From Micromonosporaceae bacterium (GTDB taxonomy: Bacteria; Actinomycetota; Actinomycetes; Mycobacteriales; Micromonosporaceae), in the NCBI GenBank assembly GCA_019689695.1, contig JADGHA010000323.1:1-5144 (forward strand): a DNA stretch of 5,144 bases, given 5' to 3'. The translations under genes were made by a program, and so were the position numbers. The notes beneath the pieces were generated by a model. That model had not been told where the DNA came from. It made no database searches and saw only the letters and a list, made by a program, of their open reading frames with translations. This document shows, in pieces, positions 1 through 5,144 of this stretch. Within the stretch, counting starts at the first letter, position 1. Every line of letters begins with the position of its first letter.

Positions 1-3000
1 TTGGCGTTGAAGTAGTTGGCCTCGGGGTGGTGCACCACGATGGCGTCCGTGGACTGCTCCGGCACCAGCTGGAACTCCTCCGACAGCTGCACACCGATCC
101 GGTCTGCGCCGAGCAGGTCGACCACCTTCGCCCGGTCCTCCAGGTCCGGACACGCCGGATAGCCGAACGCGTACCGGCAGCCGCGGTAGGCGGTCCGCAG
201 CAGCCCGGCCAGGTCGGCGGGGTCGTCGTCGGCCACCGTACGCCCGCCCGAAAGCACCAGCTCCGACCGGATCCGCCGGTGCCAGTACTCGGCCAGCGCC
301 TCGGTCAGCTGCACGGACAGCCCGTGCACCTCCAGGTAGTCCCGGTACGCGTTGCGGGCGAACAGCTTGGCCGTGTACTCGCTCACCGGCTGGCCGATCG
401 TCACCAGCTGGAGGGCCACCACGTCGAGCTGCTCACCGCGGGGGCGGAAGAAGTCCGCCAGGCACAGCCGCCGCTCCTGCCGCTGCCGCGGGAACGTGAA
501 CCGGGCCCGCTCGCTGTGCCCGTTCTCGTCCAGCACCACCAGGTCGTTGCCTTCGGAGTACGCCGGGAAGTAGCCGTAAACGACCGCGGCCTCCAGCACC
601 TGGTCCGCGGTGAGGCGGTCCAGCCAGTACCGCAGCCGGGGCCGTCCCTCGGTCTCCACGAGCTCCTCATAGGAGGGCCCGTTGCCGCCGCGCGTCCCCC
701 GCAGGCCCCACTGGCCGAGGAAGGTGGCCCGCTCGTCCAGCATCGCCGCGTACTCGGCAAGGGGGATGCCGCGCACGACGCGCGTGCCGAAGAACGGAGG
801 CCGCGGGACCTCGACGTCGACGGCGACGTCCGAGCGGACGCTGGCATCGGTGAGCTCGGGCAGCGACTCGGCGACGATGGCGCGGTGCCGCGCCCGGCGC
901 GCGCGGCGGGCGGCCAGGGCCGCCTCCCGGGACTCGTCGACGACGACGCCGTCGCCGCGCTTGGCCGCCATCACCCGGTCCATCAGGGACAGCCCTTCGA
1001 AGGCGTCGCGGGCATAGTGCACCTCGCCGCTGAACATTGCGCGCAGGTCGTCCTCCACGTAGGAGCGGGTGAGCGCCGCCCCGCCCAGCAGGACCGGCCA
1101 CCGCTCGGCGACGCCGCGGCGGGTCATCTCCTCCAGGTTCTCCTTCATGATGACCGTGCTCTTCACCAGCAGGCCGGACATCCCGATGGCGTCCGCCCGG
1201 TGCTGTTCCGCGGCGTCCAGGATCGCGCTGATCGGCTGCTTGATGCCGAGGTTGATCACCTCGTAGCCGTTGTTGGACAGGATGATGTCCACCAGGTTCT
1301 TGCCGATGTCGTGCACGTCGCCCTTCACCGTGGCGAGCACGATGCGTCCCTTGCCGGCCTCCTCGGTCCGGTCCATGTGCGGCTCGAGGTAGGCCACCGC
1401 GGCCTTCATCACCTCGGCCGACTGGAGCACGAACGGCAGCTGCATCTGGCCGGAGCCGAACAGGTCGCCGACGGTCTTCATGCCGTCCAGCAGGATGTCG
1501 TTGATGATCGCCAGCGCCGAGCGGGACTCCAGCGCCGAGGACAGGTCCGCCTCCAGGCCGTTGCGCTCGCCGTCGATGATGCGCCGCTTGAGCCGCTCCT
1601 CCAGCGGCAGGGCGGCCAGCTCCTCGGCCCGGCTGGCCCGCGCCGACGCGGCGTCCACGCCCTGGAAGAGCTCGATGAACCGCTGCAGCGGGTCGTAGCC
1701 GGGGCGCCGGCGGTCGTACACCATGTCCAGCGCCACCTGGCGCTGCTCCTCCGGGATCTTGGACATCGGCAGGATCTTGCTGGCGTGCACGATCGCGCTG
1801 GTCAGCCCGGCCTGGACGCACTCGTGCAGGAAGACCGAGTTGAGCACCTGCCGGGCCGCCGGGTTCAGGCCGAAGGAGACGTTGGAGATGCCCAGCGTGA
1901 AGTTGACCCCCGGGTACCGCCGGGCGATCTCGCGGATCGCCTCGATCGTCTCCAGCGCGTCCCTACGGGTCTCCTCCTGCCCGGTCGAGATGGGGAAGGT
2001 CAGGCAGTCGACCAGGATGTCCGAAAGGCGCATTCCCCACCGGCCGGTGAGGTCCTCGATCAGCCGGGTCGCCACCCGCACCTTCCACTCCGCGGTCCGG
2101 GCCTGGCCGTCCTCGTCGATGGTGAGCGCGACCACGGCGGCGCCGTGCTCCCGGACCACGGGCATGACGCGGGCGTAGCGGGACGTGGGCCCGTCGCCGT
2201 CCTCGAAGTTGACCGAGTTGACCACGCAGCGGCCGCCGAGCATCTCCAGCCCGGCCTCGATCACCGCGGGCTCGGTGGAGTCCAGCATGATCGGCAGGGT
2301 GGATGCGGTGGCGAACCGGCCGGCCAGCTCGCGCATGTCGGCCACGCCGTCGCGGCCCACATAGTCCACGCACAGATCGAGCATGTGCGAGCCGTCCCTG
2401 GCCTGCCCGCGCGCGATCTCCACACAGGCGGACCAGTCCTCGGCCAGCATCGCCTCCCGGAACGCCTTGGAGCCGTTGGCGTTGGTCCGCTCCCCCACCA
2501 TCAGGACGCTGGCGTCCTGCCGGAACGGCACGTGGTGGTAGATGGAGGAGACGCCGGGCTCGACCTGCGGATCCCGCGGCGCGCGCACCGCGACGCCGCC
2601 GGGACCGCTGCGCAGCCGCTCGCAGACCGCCCGGATGTGTTCCGGGGTGGTGCCGCAGCAGCCCCCGACGAGAGCCGCGCCGTACTCCTGGACGAAGCTC
2701 TCCAGCGCGGTAGCCAGCTGGTCGGGTGTGAGCGGGTAGTACGCGCCGTCCGCGGTGAGCTCCGGCAGCCCGGCGTTGGGCATCACGGACAGCGGTACGC
2801 GCGCGTGCTGCGACAGGTAGCGCAGGTGCTCGGTCATCTCGGCCGGGCCGGTGGCGCAGTTCAGCCCGACCAGGTCGATGCCGAGCGGCTCCAGCGCGGT
2901 CAAGGCCGCACCGATCTCGCTACCCAGCAGCATGGTCCCGGTGGTCTCCACGGTCACGTGGCAGATCAGCGGCACGTGGCACCCGGCCGCCGCCATCGCC

Positions 3001-3533
3001 CGGCGCGCGCCGATTACGGCGGCCTTGCACTGCAGCAGGTCCTGGCAGGTCTCCACGATGAGCGCGTCCACGCCGCCGGCGAGCAGGCCGGCGGCGTTCT
3101 CCTGGTACGCGTCGCGCAGCCGGGCGTACGGGACGTGGCCCAGGGTCGGCAGCTTCGTGCCGGGGCCGATCGAGCCGAGGACGAAGCGGGGCTGCTGCGG
3201 TGTGCTGGCGGCGTCCGCCGCCGCGCGCGCGATCCGGGCCCCTGCCTCGGAGAGTTCGGCGATACGGTGCTCGATGCCGTACTCGCCGAGGTTGCCCAGG
3301 TTCGCCCCGAACGTGTTGGTCTCCACGCAGTCGGCCCCGGCCTCGAGGTAGGCGTCGTGCACCGCGCGGACCACGTCCGGCCGGGAGACGTTGAGCACCT
3401 CGTTACAGCCCTCGTAGCCCTGGAAGTCATCCAGGGAGAGGTCTGCCGCCTGCAGCATGGTCCCCATCGCCCCGTCGGCGATCAGGGTCCGGTCAGACAG
3501 CGCATCCAGCAGCGAAGGGCGCGAGGTCGGCAC
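1..3533 (-). CDS. metH: Cobalamin-dependent methionine synthase (5-methyltetrahydrofolate-homocysteine methyltransferase), 3' end just cut off
   Basis: This cytoplasmic enzyme moves a methyl group from 5-methyltetrahydrofolate through cob(I)alamin to homocysteine, giving methionine and tetrahydrofolate. The window encodes 1177 residues with all four modules. The homocysteine domain (about 1-310) has DGAMGT at 20-25 and the three zinc-ligand cysteines, Cys226 (GLNCATGP) and Cys292-Cys293 (GGCCGTT). The folate domain (about 340-600) has VGERTN at 346-351, Asp418 (LDST) and Asn439 (NSVN). The cobalamin cap (about 630-720) leads into the B12 domain (about 725-870), which has the DxHxxG motif Asp739/His741/Gly744 with His741 as the expected lower cobalt ligand, Ser786 and Ser792 (SGLLVKS), and Gly817-Gly818. 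The reactivation domain (about 905 on) starts with PPFFGTR and has the AdoMet-binding signature RYAFGYPACPD from Arg1120. The frame reaches the window edge at NYFNA, where MetH proteins normally end, so only one or a few residues are missing. The start is the GTG at 3533-3531: the in-frame TAG at 3545-3543 blocks any longer protein, and the next methionine (Met23) lies inside the DGAMGT motif. One oddity is Cys388 in the D-L-C-V-D motif, where many MetH proteins have Asn. No reductase partner is visible. Confidence 0.98.
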   Translation of the reverse strand, partial: MPTSRPSLLDALSDRTLIADGAMGTMLQAADLSLDDFQGYEGCNEVLNVSRPDVVRAVHDAYLEAGADCVETNTFGANLGNLGEYGIEHRIAELSEAGARIARAAADAASTPQQPRFVLGSIGPGTKLPTLGHVPYARLRDAYQENAAGLLAGGVDALIVETCQDLLQCKAAVIGARRAMAAAGCHVPLICHVTVETTGTMLLGSEIGAALTALEPLGIDLVGLNCATGPAEMTEHLRYLSQHARVPLSVMPNAGLPELTADGAYYPLTPDQLATALESFVQEYGAALVGGCCGTTPEHIRAVCERLRSGPGGVAVRAPRDPQVEPGVSSIYHHVPFRQDASVLMVGERTNANGSKAFREAMLAEDWSACVEIARGQARDGSHMLDLCVDYVGRDGVADMRELAGRFATASTLPIMLDSTEPAVIEAGLEMLGGRCVVNSVNFEDGDGPTSRYARVMPVVREHGAAVVALTIDEDGQARTAEWKVRVATRLIEDLTGRWGMRLSDILVDCLTFPISTGQEETRRDALETIEAIREIARRYPGVNFTLGISNVSFGLNPAARQVLNSVFLHECVQAGLTSAIVHASKILPMSKIPEEQRQVALDMVYDRRRPGYDPLQRFIELFQGVDAASARASRAEELAALPLEERLKRRIIDGERNGLEADLSSALESRSALAIINDILLDGMKTVGDLFGSGQMQLPFVLQSAEVMKAAVAYLEPHMDRTEEAGKGRIVLATVKGDVHDIGKNLVDIILSNNGYEVINLGIKQPISAILDAAEQHRADAIGMSGLLVKSTVIMKENLEEMTRRGVAERWPVLLGGAALTRSYVEDDLRAMFSGEVHYARDAFEGLSLMDRVMAAKRGDGVVVDESREAALAARRARRARHRAIVAESLPELTDASVRSDVAVDVEVPRPPFFGTRVVRGIPLAEYAAMLDERATFLGQWGLRGTRGGNGPSYEELVETEGRPRLRYWLDRLTADQVLEAAVVYGYFPAYSEGNDLVVLDENGHSERARFTFPRQRQERRLCLADFFRPRGEQLDVVALQLVTIGQPVSEYTAKLFARNAYRDYLEVHGLSVQLTEALAEYWHRRIRSELVLSGGRTVADDDPADLAGLLRTAYRGCRYAFGYPACPDLEDRAKVVDLLGADRIGVQLSEEFQLVPEQSTDAIVVHHPEANYFNA

Positions 3534-3539
3534 GACATC

Positions 3540-3545
3540 AGGCTA
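3540..3545 (-). promoter_or_regulatory. -10 box of the metH promoter, predicted leaderless start
   Basis: On the minus strand TAGCCT fits the actinobacterial TANNNT -10 pattern. It is followed by six bases (GATGTC) and then the GTG start of metH, so transcription would begin at the start codon itself. There is no purine-rich Shine-Dalgarno sequence between the stop and the GTG. The first three bases of the box are also the in-frame TAG that closes the reading frame upstream, which supports this start. No convincing -35 box is seen at 16-18 bp; that region is occupied by a GC-rich inverted repeat. The motif match and spacing are visible; leaderless transcription is inferred. Confidence 0.6.
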
Positions 3546-3552
3546 GTGGCTC

Positions 3553-3569
3553 GGCCGCCCGCGGCGGCC
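3553..3569. repeat. 7-bp perfect inverted repeat upstream of metH, possible operator
   Basis: GGCCGCC and GGCGGCC are separated by CGC. The repeat lies 7 bp upstream of the metH -10 box and fills the space where a -35 box would be. If metH is leaderless, the repeat is upstream of the transcript, so it could act only as a DNA site and not as an RNA hairpin. It consists only of G and C in a very GC-rich genome, where such palindromes arise easily by chance, so a regulatory role is a weak inference. Confidence 0.3.
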
Positions 3570-3681
3570 ATCCGTTGGGATCAACTCCCCAGACTGTGAT
3601 GGAGGCCGCATGCCGGCCGAAGACCTGACGGATACGCAGCGTCACGCGGTCGGTCGCCGAGCCCTGCGCAGCCCAGGCACG

Positions 3682-3687
3682 TAGGCT
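3682..3687 (+). promoter_or_regulatory. -10 box of the PAC2-family gene promoter, predicted leaderless start
   Basis: TAGGCT matches the TANNNT -10 consensus common in actinomycetes. Seven bases (GGCGTAC) separate it from the GTG start, the spacing expected when the start codon is also the transcription start. The only SD-like bases nearby are the AGG inside the box itself, and no recognisable -35 box is present 16-18 bp upstream. The mirrored arrangement at the divergent metH gene strengthens the reading. Confidence 0.6.
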
Positions 3688-3694
3688 GGCGTAC

Positions 3695-4564
3695 GTGACC
3701 GAGTTCGACGGACTCCCCGTGCTTCGCTCCCCGGTGGCCATCGCCGCCTTCGAGGGCTGGAACGACGCCGCGGACGCCTCCACGGCCGCGGTCGACCACC
3801 TGGAACAGGTCTGGGAGGCCCGCCAGGTGGCCACGATTGACCCGGAGGAGTTCTACGACTTCCAGGTCAGCCGGCCGACGGTCACCATGACCGACGGCGA
3901 GACGCGGCGCATCGAGTGGCCCGTCACCCGGTTCTCGGTCGCCACCCCGCCCCGGGCGGCACGCGACGTGGTGCTCATCCGCGGCATCGAGCCCAGCATG
4001 CGCTGGCGCACCTTCTGCGGGGAGCTGCTGGAGATCTGCCACAGCCTGGAGGTCAACCAGGTCGTGCTGCTCGGCGCGCTGCTCGCCGACGTCCCGTACA
4101 CCCGGCCGCTGCCGATCAGCGGCAGCGCCTCCGACCCGGACGCGGTGCAGAAGTACCAGCTCATCCCCACCCGGTACGACGGACCGACCGGGATCGTGGG
4201 CGTGCTGCACGAGGCCTGCACGCGTGCCGAGCTCGAGGCGGTCTCGTTCTGGGTGCACGTGCCGCACTACGCGAACAACCCACCCTGCCCGAAGGCCACG
4301 CTGGCGCTGCTGCACCGGGTGGAGGAGGTGCTTGACCTGCCGGTGCCCACCGCCGACCTGGCCGAGGAGTCGGCCGAGTGGGAGCGGCGGGTGCGGGCCG
4401 CCGCCGAGCAGGATGCCGAGCTCGCCGAGTACGTGCGGGAGCTGGAGGAACGGGTGGGCGACACCGGCATCCAGCCACTCACCGGTGACGAGATCGCCCA
4501 GGAGTTCGAGAAGTACCTGCGCCGCCGGGGCGGCTCGGCCGGCCCCACCGCCGGCGCCTGGTAG
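3695..4564 (+). CDS. PAC2-family (proteasome assembly chaperone 2-like) protein of unknown function
   Basis: The 289-residue protein resembles the actinobacterial branch of the PAC2 family. The family is named for a eukaryotic chaperone that helps assemble the proteasome alpha ring, but the biochemical role of the bacterial members is not established. Visible hallmarks are the N-terminal strand and turn AFEGWNDAADAS (18-29), YDFQVSRP (54-61), VVLIRGIEPSMRW (92-104), VVLLGALLADVPYTRP (123-138), a D/K/Y-containing segment near 147-154 and the WVHVPHYANNPPCPKA region (about 186-201). The last 70 residues are charged and helical (about 220-262, rich in Glu, Arg and Ala; possible coiled coil), then a GDEIAQEFEKYLRRRG segment and a short Gly/Pro/Ala tail. 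There is no signal peptide or membrane segment, so it is probably cytoplasmic. The GTG start follows a -10-like TAGGCT at leaderless spacing, and the protein begins where the family core begins. It is divergent from metH, an arrangement I recall from M. tuberculosis Rv2124c/Rv2125. Family assignment is firm; function is unknown, and a direct role in proteasome assembly should not be assumed. Confidence 0.92.
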   Translation: MTEFDGLPVLRSPVAIAAFEGWNDAADASTAAVDHLEQVWEARQVATIDPEEFYDFQVSRPTVTMTDGETRRIEWPVTRFSVATPPRAARDVVLIRGIEPSMRWRTFCGELLEICHSLEVNQVVLLGALLADVPYTRPLPISGSASDPDAVQKYQLIPTRYDGPTGIVGVLHEACTRAELEAVSFWVHVPHYANNPPCPKATLALLHRVEEVLDLPVPTADLAEESAEWERRVRAAAEQDAELAEYVRELEERVGDTGIQPLTGDEIAQEFEKYLRRRGGSAGPTAGAW

Positions 4565-4594
4565 GCCGCCCGCTGCGCCCCGGTCCGGGCTGGC

Positions 4595-4624
4595 TTGACA
4601 GCCACTATTCACTGAGCGAATAGT
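4595..4624 (+). promoter_or_regulatory. padR promoter: -35 TTGACA and -10 AATAGT
   Basis: TTGACA at 4595-4600 is a perfect -35 hexamer, rare in sequence this GC-rich. AATAGT at 4619-4624, 18 bp downstream, matches four of six positions of TATAAT. The predicted transcription start, 6-7 bases later, is at 4631-4632, at the GTG start of the regulator, so this mRNA would also be leaderless or carry one extra base. The local AT content is higher than in the surrounding DNA. The inverted repeat at 4600-4628 covers the spacer and the -10 box, so the promoter should be shut when that site is occupied. Confidence 0.65.
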
Positions 4625-4628
4625 GGCT
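4600..4628. promoter_or_regulatory. 11-bp perfect inverted repeat, probable PadR operator
   Basis: The left arm AGCCACTATTC (4600-4610) and right arm GAATAGTGGCT (4618-4628) are exact reverse complements around the 7-base centre ACTGAGC. Inside the centre two further base pairs match, leaving one mismatched pair, so 13 of 14 pairs of the 29-bp dyad are symmetric. The site starts on the last base of the -35 box and covers the whole spacer and the -10 box, just upstream of the regulator gene. PadR-family proteins are dimers that typically repress their own promoters at such dyads. The AT-rich core stands out from the flanks. No T-run follows, which argues against a terminator. The symmetry is seen directly; binding by the adjacent PadR protein is inferred. 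Confidence 0.7.
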
Positions 4629-4631
4629 CGA

Positions 4632-5144
4632 GTGTCGATGAGCTTCCTCATCCTGGGCCTGCTGTGCGCGGGTCCGCGGCACGGCTACGACCTCAAGCGT
4701 GCGCACGACCAGCGCCTGCCCCAGGCGAAGCCGGCCGCCTTCGGGCAGGTCTACGCCACCCTCGGCCGGCTGGAGCGGGACGGCCTGGTCGCGGCGACCG
4801 GGCACGACCGGGCCGGGGGTCCGGACCGCACCGCCTACTCGATCACCGACCGGGGACGGCAGGCGCTGGACGCCTGGCTCGACACGGTCGAGCCGCCCGC
4901 TCCGCACGTGACCAGCGCCTTGCTGACCAAGGTGACGGTGGCACTGCTCGCCGCCGGGGAGCAGCGCGCCCGGAGGTACCTCGCCGCCCAGCGGCAGGCA
5001 CACACCGCCCGGCTGCGCGAATACACCCGGCTGAAGACCCGCCCGGGCATCGCGTTCGCCGACCTGATCGCCGCCGACTACGCCATCGCCCACCTCGACG
5101 CCGACCTGCGCTGGCTGCACACCACGCTGGACCGCGTCGCCGCC
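4632..5144 (+). CDS. PadR-family winged-helix transcriptional regulator, 3' end cut off
   Basis: The frame gives 171 residues with no stop before the window edge. The N-terminal PadR winged-helix domain covers about residues 3-85: FLILGLLCAGPRHGYDLK (5-22) forms the first helices, GQVYATLGRLERDGLV (38-53) is the recognition-helix signature, and GGPDRTAYSITDRGRQAL (62-79) is the beta wing. The rest (about 90-171) is alpha-helical with Arg, Ala and Leu, matching the C-terminal dimerisation domain (PadR C-terminal/Vir_C type). Proteins of this class are commonly about 170-200 residues, so the stop is probably close. The GTG at 4632 is preferred because the predicted transcript begins there. The ATG at 4638 and the GTG at 4623 are in frame and possible, but the latter lies inside the predicted -10 box. 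The gene starts 67 bp after the PAC2 gene with its own promoter and a dyad operator, suggesting self-repression. Members with the GQVY..L.RLERDGLV signature often sit next to ABC transporter genes; any such target would lie beyond the right edge and is not seen. The ligand is unknown. Confidence 0.93.
   Translation, partial: MSMSFLILGLLCAGPRHGYDLKRAHDQRLPQAKPAAFGQVYATLGRLERDGLVAATGHDRAGGPDRTAYSITDRGRQALDAWLDTVEPPAPHVTSALLTKVTVALLAAGEQRARRYLAAQRQAHTARLREYTRLKTRPGIAFADLIAADYAIAHLDADLRWLHTTLDRVAA

Noticed and set aside
667..1821. 384-codon minus-strand frame overlapping metH in another frame
   Set aside because: The translation is an Arg/Gly/Ala/Pro-rich low-complexity sequence typical of an off-frame reading of GC-rich DNA; the MetH frame carries the cap and B12-domain motifs in this stretch.
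1..3533. metH as a truncated or broken gene
   Set aside because: All four modules and their key residues are present without a frameshift; the missing end is only the window edge, and the visible C-terminus NYFNA is where MetH normally ends.
3577..3589. GGGA-TCAAC-TCCC inverted repeat in the same region
   Set aside because: Only 4-bp arms, and too far from either -10 box to read as a promoter element or operator with confidence.
27..3599. 1190-codon open frame on the plus strand
   Set aside because: It is exactly antisense and in codon register with metH, has no recognisable domain, and its length follows from the absence of TTA, CTA and TCA codons in metH.
3604..3618. GGCCG-CATGC-CGGCC inverted repeat in the metH/PAC2 intergenic region
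   Set aside because: The arms are 5 bp of pure G/C with no fixed relation to either promoter; not distinguishable from chance.
4534..4564. A proteasome-docking HbYX tail on the PAC2-family protein
   Set aside because: The protein ends in a Gly/Pro/Ala-rich tail finishing GAW, without the hydrophobic-Tyr-X ending.
4578..4590. Short GC hairpin (CCCG-GTC-CGGG) after the PAC2 stop codon
   Set aside because: The stem is only 4 bp and no U-tract follows; such repeats are expected by chance in this composition.
4600..4628. The inverted repeat as a rho-independent terminator for the PAC2 gene
   Set aside because: The 11-bp stem is not followed by a T-run (CGAGTGTCG follows), the stem is AT-containing, and it coincides with a good promoter; an operator explains it better.
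3581..4651. 356-codon open frame on the minus strand
   Set aside because: It is in-register antisense to the PAC2 gene, which has clear family motifs; the antisense product has none.
4605..5120. 171-codon open frame on the minus strand
   Set aside because: It is in-register antisense to the PadR gene; the plus-strand product carries the winged-helix signature.

Overview
The window is GC-rich throughout, with strong G/C preference at third codon positions, several GTG starts and long open frames antisense to every gene. This composition, the MetH sequence type and the metH/PAC2 gene pair point to a high-GC actinomycete (Actinomycetota). I cannot name the genus or order from this sequence alone.

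Layout: positions 1-3533 on the minus strand hold an almost complete cobalamin-dependent methionine synthase gene (metH). Only the last residue or so and the stop codon lie beyond the left edge. Positions 3534-3694 are a 161-bp divergent intergenic region. Positions 3695-4564 on the plus strand encode a complete 289-residue PAC2-family (proteasome assembly chaperone 2-like) protein of unknown function. After a 67-bp gap, positions 4632-5144 on the plus strand encode a PadR-family winged-helix regulator that runs off the right edge, probably close to its end. No stretch over 300 bases lacks a gene, and I saw no tRNA, rRNA, CRISPR array or mobile element.

Regulation: all three genes look leaderless or nearly so. 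metH has TAGCCT 6 nt before its GTG and the PAC2 gene has TAGGCT 7 nt before its GTG. The padR promoter has a perfect TTGACA and an AATAGT placed so that transcription would start at or next to its GTG. A perfect 11-bp inverted repeat covers the whole spacer and -10 box of the padR promoter and is a strong candidate for the PadR autoregulatory operator. A second, GC-only 7-bp inverted repeat lies just upstream of the metH -10 box.

How the genes relate: metH and the PAC2 gene form a divergent pair that, from memory, is also present in Mycobacterium tuberculosis (Rv2124c/Rv2125). The pairing suggests shared ancestry or coordinated expression, but no shared biochemical role is evident. The padR gene is probably a separate unit that, as is usual for this regulator type, controls itself and a neighbour beyond the right edge. 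I see mostly housekeeping content. The best leads are the padR operator/promoter overlap, the leaderless divergent promoters, a Cys in place of the usual Asn in the MetH folate-domain motif, and the uncharacterised PAC2 protein.
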